In this document: positions 42,384-50,546 of the stretch, in pieces | Layout: every line of letters starts with the position of its first letter | How positions within the stretch are numbered: position 1 is the first letter of the stretch | DNA from: Streptomyces griseoluteus | Lineage (GTDB): Bacteria > Actinomycetota > Actinomycetes > Streptomycetales > Streptomycetaceae | Length of the DNA: 64,000 bases | NCBI RefSeq assembly: GCF_004784465.1 | Contig: NZ_SRRU01000009.1 | Span: forward strand, 124,001-188,000 | Direction of reading: 5' to 3' | Notes under the pieces: model-generated | Seen by the model: only the letters and a program-made list of their open reading frames with translations | Database searches by the model: none | Told to the model about the DNA's origin: nothing | Translations under genes and position numbers: made by a program

Positions 42384-44456
42384 TCAGTCGTGGATGGGGA
42401 GTTCGGCCCAGATGGTCTTGCCCCGGTGCTCCCGCCGGGTGCCCCAGCGCTCGGTGAGCTGGGCGGTGATGGCCAGTCCGCGCCCGTGCTCGTCGTCGTC
42501 CTCGGCCTGCCGCAGCTGCGGGGCGGTGCTGCTGTCGTCGGTGACCTCGATGATCAGGGCCTGGTCGCGGACCAGCCGCAGCCGGATCGGCCCCGTGGAG
42601 TAGCGGACCGCGTTGGTCACCAGCTCGCTGACCACCAGGGTCGCGGTGAACGCGAGATCCTCCAGACACCAGTGCCTCAGCCGTTCCTCGGTGCGCTCGC
42701 GGGCCAGCGACACCGCCTGCGGCTCGTTCGGCAGCGACCAGGAGGCAACCTTGTCGGCGCCCAGGGCGAGGGTGCGGGCGACCAGCAGTACCCCGTCGTC
42801 GGCCGGATGGTCCGGCGCCAGATCGTGCAGCAGGGCGTCGCAGATGTCCGGCAGCGGGCGGTCCCGTGGTTGCAAAGCGCTGTTGAGCCGGGCCAGTTGG
42901 TCACCGGAATCGGCGCTCGCGTCCCGCAGCAGCACCGGGTTGCACAGCACCATCAGCGTGCCCGCCGGCACGTCGAAGTGCCCCGCGCGGTAGCGGGGCG
43001 CGCCCCGGCCCAGTGCCGGGCCGACCGGGACCTGCGCGAAGGTCACCGGCTCGTCGGGCCGGGCCACGGCGGGCGGCGGATGGCCCGCGCTGGCCACCGT
43101 GCACCGCTGCGCCACCGGGTCGTAGACCGCGTACAGACACGAGGTGCCCGCGCGCAGGCTGTCCGGGGACTCGTCCGGGTGCCGCGACTCCTCCGCGTCC
43201 AGCCGGCCCACCAGGTCGTGCAGCCGCTCCAGCAGTTCCTCGGGCGTCAGGTCGAGCGAGGCCAGCGCGCCGATGGCGGCCCGCAGACCGCCCATGGTGA
43301 CGGCCGCCCGGATGCCCCGCGTGGGCGGTTCTCCGACGACGAGTCCCACCCGTGCCCCGGACAGCGGGATGATGTCGAACCAGTCGCCACTGGTGCTGCT
43401 CGGCAGATAGCTGTGCGCGGTGGCCACCGCGCTGTGCCCCGGAACGTGCGCCGGCCGCAGACTGAGCTGGAGGATACGGGCCACCGACCGCTCCCGCGTG
43501 TACAGCCGGGCGTTGTCCAGGCACAGCGCGGTGTGCCGCGTCAGCTCGGTGGCGAGGCGCAGGTCGTCCTCGGTGAACGGCGCGGTGCCCCGGCCCCGGT
43601 AGAACCGCGCCAGGCCCAGCACCCCGCCCCGCGCGGCCAGCGGCACCGCCATCCTGGAGTCCGCGCCGTCCGCCTGCGCGGCCTCCTGCTCGCCGCACCC
43701 GGCCGGCACCGTGTCGTGCTCGGTGATCAGCACCGGGCGCCCCCCGGTCAGCACCTCCTTGTACCGCGAGGTGAGCCCCGGCTCCATCACACAGCCGACC
43801 TCCCCCGACCGGTGCCCGTTCGCCGCCCGCACCGACCGGAACCCGGCACAGCGCAGCAGCAGATCGTGCCCCAGGGACTCCACCGGCGGCACATCGCCCC
43901 GCAGCACCGCGTCCAGCACGTCCACCACGATGGTGTCGGCCAGGTCCGGCACGCCGATGTCGGCGAGTTCCTGCGCGGTGTGCACCGTGTCCAGGCTGGT
44001 GCCGATCCTGGCGTTCGCCTCCCGCAGCACGCTCAGCCGCACCCGCGCCCGGTGCCGCTCGGTGGCATCCACCACGCTGAGCGCCACCCCGGGCGGCCCC
44101 CCGTCCGCGTCCCGCAGCCGGAACGCGGAGAGCGCCAGCACCCGGTCCGGCGCGTCCGGCGTGGCCCCGCCCGCCACCTCCACGTCCCGGCGGGGCTCCC
44201 CGGTGGCCAGCACCTCGTGCAGCATCGCCTCCACCGGCTCCTGGTGCAGACCGGCCGCCCAGCGCCGCAGCGGCTGCCCGAGCGCGCCGCCCAGCGGCAG
44301 CACGGCGAAGTCCCCGGCCGCCTCGTTGAAGCCGATCAGCCGCAGCGTGCCGTCGAGCACGTACAGCGGGTGCGGCGAGTCGGCGAAGAGCGCGTCGAGC
44401 ACGGCCCTGTCCAGGCCACGGCCGCGATCCGGAGCCCTGCTGTGTGATGAGTCCAC
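42384..44456 (-). CDS. PAS-GAF-PP2C-HATPase regulatory protein
   Basis: 690-residue multidomain signalling protein. Order: PAS (about 20-130, YVLDGTLRLIGFNEAAGDF), GAF (about 170-340, MAVPLAARGGVLGLARF), SpoIIE/RsbU-type PP2C phosphatase (about 355-560) and a C-terminal anti-sigma-factor-type ATPase (NAVRYSTGPIRLRL, DDDEHGRGLAI). Such Streptomyces proteins control sigma factors by dephosphorylating anti-anti-sigma factors and binding them as kinases. Here the phosphatase metal motif that is usually GD-x-x-GHG reads VGEPPTRG, so activity may be weak or lost, while SGDWFD and DDGVLLVAR are kept. GTG start at 44456; its SD (GGAGG) is very close, so a downstream start is possible. Confidence 0.85.
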   Translation of the reverse strand: MDSSHSRAPDRGRGLDRAVLDALFADSPHPLYVLDGTLRLIGFNEAAGDFAVLPLGGALGQPLRRWAAGLHQEPVEAMLHEVLATGEPRRDVEVAGGATPDAPDRVLALSAFRLRDADGGPPGVALSVVDATERHRARVRLSVLREANARIGTSLDTVHTAQELADIGVPDLADTIVVDVLDAVLRGDVPPVESLGHDLLLRCAGFRSVRAANGHRSGEVGCVMEPGLTSRYKEVLTGGRPVLITEHDTVPAGCGEQEAAQADGADSRMAVPLAARGGVLGLARFYRGRGTAPFTEDDLRLATELTRHTALCLDNARLYTRERSVARILQLSLRPAHVPGHSAVATAHSYLPSSTSGDWFDIIPLSGARVGLVVGEPPTRGIRAAVTMGGLRAAIGALASLDLTPEELLERLHDLVGRLDAEESRHPDESPDSLRAGTSCLYAVYDPVAQRCTVASAGHPPPAVARPDEPVTFAQVPVGPALGRGAPRYRAGHFDVPAGTLMVLCNPVLLRDASADSGDQLARLNSALQPRDRPLPDICDALLHDLAPDHPADDGVLLVARTLALGADKVASWSLPNEPQAVSLARERTEERLRHWCLEDLAFTATLVVSELVTNAVRYSTGPIRLRLVRDQALIIEVTDDSSTAPQLRQAEDDDEHGRGLAITAQLTERWGTRREHRGKTIWAELPIHD

Positions 44457-44552
44457 CCCTCCAGACTGCGCCCGCGAGCCGCGTCGTGTCGTCCCGGCCT
44501 GACCCCTTCCGCACCGTTCGTGCGCCACGCTCATCTGTGCCAAGCTCGACAC

Positions 44553-45140
44553 ATGACTCCCGCGAACACGACCGGCGACGAAGGCACCACGCTGTACTAC
44601 GGCGACCTGTCCGCGCCGCACGTGCTCCAGGTCTTCCTGGAGTTGCGCGACCGTGCCTCCGCCCGCCTGGCCCAGACGCTCCTGGACGCCGTCCGGAAGG
44701 GCGCCGACGACGGAAAGTACGTGGTGAAGTTCCACTTCGCCGGGACGATGGACGACACCGTGGGCGGCAACGGCGACCAGAAGGCGCTCGGCGCGCTGGC
44801 CGCGGCGAGCGACGAGGGGCAGAAGCAGTTCATCGAGTACCTCGGCGCGCTCTTCGACAACCAGCCCTTCCCGCCCGCCGAGGACAAGTTCGCGCAAGGG
44901 GCGGTGCTGCTGTCGGTCGCCAGTGACGTGGACGGTCTGCGCTCGGCCGACTTCGACCGCAAGGTCTCCGACGGCACGTATCTGACCTGGGCCGGGGAGT
45001 CCATCTCCACCTTCGAGACCTTCGGCCTGCCCGGCACCCCGGCCGTCTGGTACGACAAGCAGAACATCCCGGTCACCACGGTCGAGGGCGAAGTGGACAC
45101 CGACCCGCAGAAGTTCCTCACCGCGATCAGGACCTCCTGA
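44553..45140 (+). CDS. Cysteine-less DsbA-like thioredoxin-fold protein
   Basis: 195-residue cytoplasmic protein with DsbA/thioredoxin-4 architecture. The strand-turn where the CxxC redox site belongs reads YYGDLSAPHVLQ, and the cis-proline loop is intact (FGLPGTPAVWYD). There are no cysteines anywhere in the protein, so disulphide chemistry is excluded. Homologues of this degenerate type occur in Streptomyces; function unknown, possibly peptide binding. It is divergent from the PP2C regulator by 96 bp. Confidence 0.75.
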   Translation: MTPANTTGDEGTTLYYGDLSAPHVLQVFLELRDRASARLAQTLLDAVRKGADDGKYVVKFHFAGTMDDTVGGNGDQKALGALAAASDEGQKQFIEYLGALFDNQPFPPAEDKFAQGAVLLSVASDVDGLRSADFDRKVSDGTYLTWAGESISTFETFGLPGTPAVWYDKQNIPVTTVEGEVDTDPQKFLTAIRTS

Positions 45141-45239
45141 CTGCGCCGGATGCGCGCCCGCGCCGCGGGGTAGGGAACGACCGTCGGGCCGGGCGGTCGA
45201 CGCGCGTGCGGACGGCCGCGCGGGGGAGGGGACGGGGCG

Positions 45240-45626
45240 ATGACTTCCGAGCGGGAGGCCGGCGGCCGGGTGCTGGCGGTCGCGGTGTACGACGGACGCC
45301 TGCTGCTGGTGGCCCAGGGGGACGGCGGCCCCTGGACGCTGCCCGCCGGCACCGCCGAACCGGCCGAGACACCGGGCGCGACGGCCGAGCGGGTCGTCTA
45401 CGAACTCACCGGCTACCTCGTCGACGGCACCGAACCGCTCGGCCCGGCCGACGGTGAGTCCCCGGACGCCGTCCCGGCCGTGGTCTGCCAGTTGCTCACC
45501 GACTCGCCCTCCGGCGGGGCCTCGCTGCCGGCCGAGCAGATCCGCTGGGTCGCCTTCGAGGAGGCCGAGCGGGACGCGCTGCCACCGGCCGTCGGCACCT
45601 ACCTCCAGGGTCACGGCCCGGTCTGA
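45240..45626 (+). CDS. Nudix-fold protein with degenerate Nudix box
   Basis: 128-residue Nudix-hydrolase fold (VLAVAVYDGRLLLVAQG, PWTLPAGTAEPAET). The Nudix box at residues 37-59 keeps the first Gly, Glu, the Arg, one Glu and the last Gly, but two of the catalytic acidic positions of R-E-U-x-E-E are Val and Leu (RVVYEL). Diphosphate hydrolysis is therefore doubtful; a ligand-binding role is possible. GGAGGGG nine bases before the ATG supports the start. It converges on the FUSC gene. Confidence 0.78.
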   Translation: MTSEREAGGRVLAVAVYDGRLLLVAQGDGGPWTLPAGTAEPAETPGATAERVVYELTGYLVDGTEPLGPADGESPDAVPAVVCQLLTDSPSGGASLPAEQIRWVAFEEAERDALPPAVGTYLQGHGPV

Positions 45627-45710
45627 TCGGCCGTCACCTCGTGGCCACCCGCCCCATGCCAGGGGAGTTGCGAAAGCCGTCGGCAGGCGCACGTCCAACT
45701 GCCGCCCGGA

Positions 45711-47465
45711 TCAATGGCGTAGAAGCCTCGCCAGCAGGAGATACGCGCGCTGCTCGGCCGCTGCCAGGGCCGCCGGGTCGATGCCCGCCGACAGCAGTTC
45801 GCCCGCCGCCGCGTCGTCCGCCTCGCGCAACTCGACGACGCTGACGGCGAGATGGACCGGGATCACCGGAGGCGCCGGCCCGGAAGGGGAGGCCAGCGCC
45901 CGCTCGGCCCGCTCGGTCGCCTCGGTGCACTGCGAGAGCGCCCGCTCCACCCGTACCGCCGCCCGGTCGTGCACCACCAGCAGCGCGCACACCAGCGCGA
46001 CGGCGATGCCCAGCAGCGACCCGAGCGCCCGGTCCACGATCAGCTCCTCCGGCGACTCCGGGTCGGCCAGATCGCTCAGCAGCAGCGCCAGCGGGGTCAG
46101 GAAGACCACGCCCAGGCCGTAGTTGCGCACGACGACGTACTCCAACAGGAACTCCAGCGCCACGACCACCAGCGCCAGCAGCACCGGCGCCGGATGCCCG
46201 GCCAGCACCCCGAGCGCGATGACCAGGCCGAGCGTCGTACCCAGGGTGCGCTGCACCGCTCGCTGGACCGTGGTACGGACGTTGACCGAGTGCAGTACGG
46301 CCGCCGCCGAGATCGCCGCCCAGTAGCCATGGCCGAGACCGAGCGCCAGCGCCGCACCGCCCGCCACCAGCGTGCCCACCACCATCCGCAGCGCCGGTAC
46401 CAGCAGCACCGACACCGGCTTGTGCCCGCCGGGCCGCCCCCGCACCAGCACCCAGGCCCGCCGCGCCTCCGGATCGTCCGGCACCGGCGCGCGTGGCGAG
46501 AAGCGGCGGCCCGGCTCCGGAGGCAGCGAGGAGTACGCGGCCAGGCCGGCCAGCACCTGCGGACAGCGCTGGTGCCGGTCCGCCAGCATGTCCGCCTGGG
46601 TCCGCAGCAGCCGGGCCAGCTCCGGCGGGTCCTCGGGCGTGCCGCGCGTGGAGTCGATCAGCAGCGACCAGGCCAGATCGGTCAGCCGGACACAGGTGTT
46701 GTCCTCACCGGGCCGCTCGGAGGTGGTCGGCGGGGCGAGCCCGAGCGAGTCGTACGCCTGGAGCACCGCTGCCGTCGCCCGGTACCGGGACCGGCCCAAC
46801 CCGCCCCGCGCCGAGTCCAGCAGCTCGGCGAGCCGGCGCAGCGCGGCCGCCACCGCGAGGCGCTGCGGGCGGTCGGGATGGACCAGGCGGCCCAGCAGCG
46901 CCAGCGCCCACGCCAACAGCGAGCCCACCGCGGCCATACCCGTGCGGGGGAGCACCTGGCCGGGCGTGGTCGTGGCGTTGGCGGCCACCGCGAAGGAGAA
47001 CAGCAGCAGGATCGCGCCCAGCCCGCCGAGCCCGGTCGCGTCGCACACGTACTTGCACACGCCCGCCACCAGCGCCGTCGCCACGACCACCACCGCCCCG
47101 CCGGCCACGCTGGACCAGGGATGCGCCACCGACGCCAGCGCCGAACCGAGGCCCACACAGGCCGTCATGGCGAGCGCGACCCACGCCAGCACCCCCGCCC
47201 GGCGGCGGTAGGGCAGATTCCGGCCGAACGTCGTGGTGAACGCCCCGAGCATCCCGTACACCGCGAGGTCGGGACGGCCGGCCAGCACCGCCGGCAGGCC
47301 CGCGAGCGCCATGGCCAGGGCCGCGCGCACCGCGAACAGCAGCGCGCCGTCGACCCGCTGGAGGGCCAGCGCTCCGCGCGGGAACAGCACATGCCCGACG
47401 CCGGAGGTGTCCCACCGGCGCCCGTCGCCACCGCCGGCGGGGCAGGAACGGCGCGAAGGGGGCAT
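45711..47465 (-). CDS. FUSC-family membrane protein (paralogue 1)
   Basis: 584-residue inner-membrane protein of the fusaric-acid-resistance/aromatic-acid-exporter type. There are two blocks of about five to six membrane helices (about 45-195 and 355-495) around a soluble middle of about 160 residues, with a short helical tail. The second block carries the FUSC signature GYWAAISAAAVLHSVNV and VQRTLGTTLGL. It is clearly paralogous to the gene at 59550-61382, with near-identical stretches such as RNYGLGVVFLTPLALLLS. Substrate unknown. The start at 47465 has no strong ribosome site; GTG at 47390 is an alternative. Confidence 0.88.
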   Translation of the reverse strand: MPPSRRSCPAGGGDGRRWDTSGVGHVLFPRGALALQRVDGALLFAVRAALAMALAGLPAVLAGRPDLAVYGMLGAFTTTFGRNLPYRRRAGVLAWVALAMTACVGLGSALASVAHPWSSVAGGAVVVVATALVAGVCKYVCDATGLGGLGAILLLFSFAVAANATTTPGQVLPRTGMAAVGSLLAWALALLGRLVHPDRPQRLAVAAALRRLAELLDSARGGLGRSRYRATAAVLQAYDSLGLAPPTTSERPGEDNTCVRLTDLAWSLLIDSTRGTPEDPPELARLLRTQADMLADRHQRCPQVLAGLAAYSSLPPEPGRRFSPRAPVPDDPEARRAWVLVRGRPGGHKPVSVLLVPALRMVVGTLVAGGAALALGLGHGYWAAISAAAVLHSVNVRTTVQRAVQRTLGTTLGLVIALGVLAGHPAPVLLALVVVALEFLLEYVVVRNYGLGVVFLTPLALLLSDLADPESPEELIVDRALGSLLGIAVALVCALLVVHDRAAVRVERALSQCTEATERAERALASPSGPAPPVIPVHLAVSVVELREADDAAAGELLSAGIDPAALAAAEQRAYLLLARLLRH

Positions 47466-47580
47466 GTTCGGTGTATACCACCTGGCCCCGCCGCAGTCCT
47501 GACCGGCTTGCGGCGGGCCGTGTACGGAGGACGGTCATCTGCCGGGCCGGAAGCGGCGGACGGGGCTAGGGTGAGGCCGT

Positions 47581-48222
47581 ATGAGCGTGTGGCTGCCGGT
47601 GTCCGCGGTTCCCAGGCTCGGCGGCTCACTCGTCGTCGGAGCGGTCGTCGGCCTTGTCGTCGGGCTGACCGGCCATCCGGTGCCGCTGGCCATCCTGTCC
47701 GGCATCGCCGCCGTCGGCACCGTCTTCGTGGTCACCGGCTGGACCGTGCTGTGGCCCATGGACGCCGAGACCACCCGCGCCGACGCCCGCCGTGAGGACT
47801 TCCGGCCCGCCGTGGACGAACTCGTGGTGGTCGGCGTCTCGCTGTGCGGGCTCGGGGGCATCGTGCTGATGCTGGTCGCGCACCGCTCCGGCGCCGACAC
47901 CGGGGCCGCCGCGGCCATCGCGCTGCTCGGCGTCCTCATGGCCTGGGCCGCGCTGCACCTGATGTACACCACCCGCTACGCCTACCTGTACTACGGCCCG
48001 GCCCGGGGCGGCATCGACTTCAACTCCGAGCTGAAGCCCGCCTATTCGGACTTCTTCTACTTCAGCTACAACCTCGGCATGACCTACCAGGTCTCCGACA
48101 CCAGCGTCTCCCATCCGCTGATCCGGTCGGTGGCGCTCCGGCACTGTCTGCTGTCGTACCTGTTCGGCATCAGCGTGCTGGCCACCACCATCAACCTGGT
48201 CGCGGGCGTCGTCACCGGCTGA
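47581..48222 (+). CDS. DUF1345 integral membrane protein
   Basis: 213-residue protein with four to five hydrophobic helices and the family signature ALHLMYTTRYAYLYY followed by a charged loop and DFFYFSYNLGMTYQVSDTSV. DUF1345 members are of unknown function. It is divergent from FUSC paralogue 1 by 115 bp. Its stop codon abuts the stop of the convergent moaE gene with no base between (TGATCA). Confidence 0.85.
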   Translation: MSVWLPVSAVPRLGGSLVVGAVVGLVVGLTGHPVPLAILSGIAAVGTVFVVTGWTVLWPMDAETTRADARREDFRPAVDELVVVGVSLCGLGGIVLMLVAHRSGADTGAAAAIALLGVLMAWAALHLMYTTRYAYLYYGPARGGIDFNSELKPAYSDFFYFSYNLGMTYQVSDTSVSHPLIRSVALRHCLLSYLFGISVLATTINLVAGVVTG

Positions 48223-48666
48223 TCAGCAGGCGCCGACCCATTCCGTGGCGCCGTCCGTGAAGATCTGCCGCTTCCAGACCGGCACCTCGTGCTTGAGGGT
48301 GTCGATGAGCCTGCGGCACGCGGCGAACGCCTCCGCCCGGTGCGGGCAGGAGACCGCGGTGATCACCGCGACATCCCCGATCGCCAGCAGACCCGTCCGG
48401 TGGACGGCGGCCAGCGCGCGCACCGGGAACTCGGCCGCGATCTCCTCGGCCACCCGGCGCAGCTCCGCCTCGGCGGAGGGGTGGGCGCTGTACTCCAGGG
48501 ACGACACGGGCTTGCCGCCGTCGTGGTCGCGGACCGTGCCGACGAACAGGGCGGTGCCGCCCGCCGCGTCGTCACCGACCGCGCCGTACACCTCGTCGAG
48601 GGAGAGCGGGGTGTCGCGCAGGCCGAGCAGGCGGACGGGGGAGGGGAACAGGGTGGGGTGCGACAT
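48223..48666 (-). CDS. moaE: Molybdopterin synthase catalytic subunit MoaE
   Basis: 147-residue large subunit of molybdopterin synthase, which inserts two sulphurs into precursor Z (cPMP). Family residues are seen: FVGTVRDHDGGKPVSSLEY, the His/Arg pair in VHRTGLLAIGD, and the active-site Lys region LIDTLKHEVPVWKRQIFTDG with catalytic Lys residues. It is the last gene of the Mo-cofactor run moaA-DUF6457-moeA-moaD-moaE on this strand. Its sulphur-carrying partner MoaD is encoded just upstream. Confidence 0.95.
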   Translation of the reverse strand: MSHPTLFPSPVRLLGLRDTPLSLDEVYGAVGDDAAGGTALFVGTVRDHDGGKPVSSLEYSAHPSAEAELRRVAEEIAAEFPVRALAAVHRTGLLAIGDVAVITAVSCPHRAEAFAACRRLIDTLKHEVPVWKRQIFTDGATEWVGAC

Positions 48667-48721
48667 GGGGTGATCCGGTTTCCGGGTGAGGGGGGAAGGA
48701 GGTGGGCGGGCGCGGGGCTGC

Positions 48722-48997
48722 TCAGCCGCCGGCGAAGGGCGGGAGCACCTCGACCACGGCGCCGTGCCGCAGGGTGACCGAGGCGTGGTCGCGGACGCCG
48801 ACCGGGTCGCCGTCGACCAGGAAGGAGCAGACCCCCAGCACCTGCGCGAAGCGCGGCTCGTCCGCGTGGCGGGACCGCGCCTGCTCCAGTGCCTGGGCGA
48901 GGGTCCCCGCCCGGTAGGACTCCTCCGCCGTGCCGGCCGCGCCCTTGGCCGCGGCCCAGTAGCGGATGGTGCCGGTGGATGCCGTCTTCGTCTCCAT
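48722..48997 (-). CDS. moaD: Molybdopterin synthase sulphur carrier MoaD
   Basis: 91-residue ubiquitin-like protein ending in the essential Gly-Gly (VVEVLPPFAGG) that carries the thiocarboxylate. The body (TIRYWAAAKGAAG, GVCSFLVDGDP) fits MoaD/ThiS folds. It works with MoaE; activation needs an adenylyltransferase (MoeB type) that is not in this window. It lies between moeA and moaE with short gaps (45 and 55 bp), consistent with one transcript. Confidence 0.94.
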   Translation of the reverse strand: METKTASTGTIRYWAAAKGAAGTAEESYRAGTLAQALEQARSRHADEPRFAQVLGVCSFLVDGDPVGVRDHASVTLRHGAVVEVLPPFAGG

Positions 48998-49042
48998 GTC
49001 CTTCGCCTTCTCGGTGGGTCGTGTCTGAGGTGGGAGGGTGGG

Positions 49043-50248
49043 TCAGCCGGTGGGCAGCGGCAGCAGCTCCACCGTGTCCCCGGCCGCGGCTCCGCCGGGC
49101 GGGACCACGGCCAGCGCGTCGGCCAGGGCCAGCCCGCGCAGCATGGCCGGGCCGTCGTACGGCAGCGGCGCCACGCCGGTGCCCGCCGTACGCACCGGCA
49201 GCAGCCGGGTGTCGTGAGGGTGGCCGGGGAGCGCCTCGGCGGTCACGGCACTGCGCGGCTCCGGGTCGGCGTGGCCGCCGAGCGCGCGCAGCAGGGGCGC
49301 GGCCAGGGTGGCCGTACCGGCCACGGCGGCCAGCGGGTTGCCGGGCAGCCCGACCAGGCGGCGGGTGCGGCCGTCCGCCGTGGCGGGCAGCCCGGCCAGC
49401 AGCATCGGGTGGCCCGGCCGTACCGAGACGGAGTCGACGATCAGCGGGGCGTCCAGCAGGCGCAGCGTCTCGTGCAGGAAGTCCACCGGCCCGGCCGCCG
49501 TACTGCCGGTGGTGATCACCACGTCGGCGGGGGAGTGGGCCACGGCCTCGCGCAGCTCCGCCAGCCGGTCCGCCACCCGGTGCCGGCCGATCACCTCTGC
49601 GCCGAGACCGTCCAGCCAGGACGGCAGCAGCGGGCTGAGCGCGTCGCGGACCCGGCCGCCGCGCGGCACCCCGGTGTCCAGCAGCTCGTCGCCCAGGACG
49701 AACAGCTCCACGCTGGGGCGCCGGTGCACCACCAGCCGGTCGTAGCCGCTCGCCGCCGCCAGGCCCAGCACGGCCGGGGTGACGCTGGTCCCCGCCGGGA
49801 GCAGCGGCTCACCGCTCGCGCACTCCTGCCCGCGCGGGCGCACGTCGTAGCCCTCGGGCAGGGGGCCGGGGGCGGCGAGGCGGAGCAGGCTCGTGGACCG
49901 CTCCACCTCGCCGTGCTCGCGGCGCAGTACGGCGCTCGCCCCCGGCGGAAGCGGCGCGCCGGTGGCGATCGGCACGGCGGTGCCGGCCGCGAGCGGTTCC
50001 GGCCGCTCGCCGGCGAGCACGCCCCGATCCCCCAACTGCCAGGGGCCGGGCCCGGACACGGCCCAGCCGTCCATGGCGGAGGTGGCGAACGGCGGCAGGT
50101 CCGTCAGCGCCGTCAGCGGCTCGGCCAGGGCATGGCCGAGCGCGTCCGCGAGGGTGCGCGGCACCCCGGGCAGCGCGGGCCCGGCGGCGGCGCGCGCCAG
50201 GGAGCGGGCCCGGTGCCAGGACGGGTGGTGCTCGGGGCGGCCGGTCAC
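49043..50248 (-). CDS. moeA: Molybdopterin molybdenumtransferase MoeA
   Basis: 401-residue enzyme that inserts molybdate into adenylylated molybdopterin. All four MoeA domains can be followed: LTDLPPFATSAMDGWAV near the N-terminus, GAPLPPGASAVLRRE, the MoaB/MogA-like catalytic domain with ITTGSTAAGPVDF and GRPG-equivalent VRPGHPMLLAG, and the C-terminal beta domain starting after GLPGNPLAAV. GTG start overlaps the stop of the DUF6457 gene by 4 bp (GTGA), so it is translationally coupled. Confidence 0.94.
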   Translation of the reverse strand: MTGRPEHHPSWHRARSLARAAAGPALPGVPRTLADALGHALAEPLTALTDLPPFATSAMDGWAVSGPGPWQLGDRGVLAGERPEPLAAGTAVPIATGAPLPPGASAVLRREHGEVERSTSLLRLAAPGPLPEGYDVRPRGQECASGEPLLPAGTSVTPAVLGLAAASGYDRLVVHRRPSVELFVLGDELLDTGVPRGGRVRDALSPLLPSWLDGLGAEVIGRHRVADRLAELREAVAHSPADVVITTGSTAAGPVDFLHETLRLLDAPLIVDSVSVRPGHPMLLAGLPATADGRTRRLVGLPGNPLAAVAGTATLAAPLLRALGGHADPEPRSAVTAEALPGHPHDTRLLPVRTAGTGVAPLPYDGPAMLRGLALADALAVVPPGGAAAGDTVELLPLPTG

Positions 50249-50502
50249 AGCGCCGCCGCGCCGTTCTCACGCTCGGCGGCCCACTGCTCGGCCAGCCCGG
50301 TCACCCGCCGGTTCGCCTCCGCCACCGCACCGGCGCCGCCGGCCCGCAGGGCGGCCGCGTAGCCGACCAGGAAGGAGGTGAGCGGGGCGGCCGGCCGCGC
50401 CACCTCGTGCGCGACCACCTTGGTCATGTCCAGCAGCTCGGCGATGTCGACATCGAGGTCGATGCCCAGCTCGGCCTTGGCCGCCGCGATCCATTCGTGC
50501 AT
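50245..50502 (-). CDS. DUF6457 small protein in the Mo-cofactor operon
   Basis: 85-residue helical acidic protein (MHEWIAAAKAELGIDL, then LDMTKVVAHEVARPAAPLTSFLVGYAA). It matches the DUF6457 group, found in actinobacteria beside moaA/moeA; no function known. It is sandwiched between moaA (44 bp away) and moeA (4-bp overlap), so it is probably a helper in cofactor synthesis, for instance a chaperone for MoeA. Upstream GTG at 50511 is an alternative start. Confidence 0.75.
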   Translation of the reverse strand: MHEWIAAAKAELGIDLDVDIAELLDMTKVVAHEVARPAAPLTSFLVGYAAALRAGGAGAVAEANRRVTGLAEQWAAERENGAAAL

Positions 50503-50546
50503 CCGGTTCACTTCGTCGGTCCTCACTCGTGGGGTCGGTACGGGTC

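Noticed and set aside
42384..45698. Extension of the PP2C regulator frame to 1104 codons.
   Set aside because: The upstream part is antisense to the DsbA-like and Nudix genes and has no domain; the PAS domain begins near 44456.
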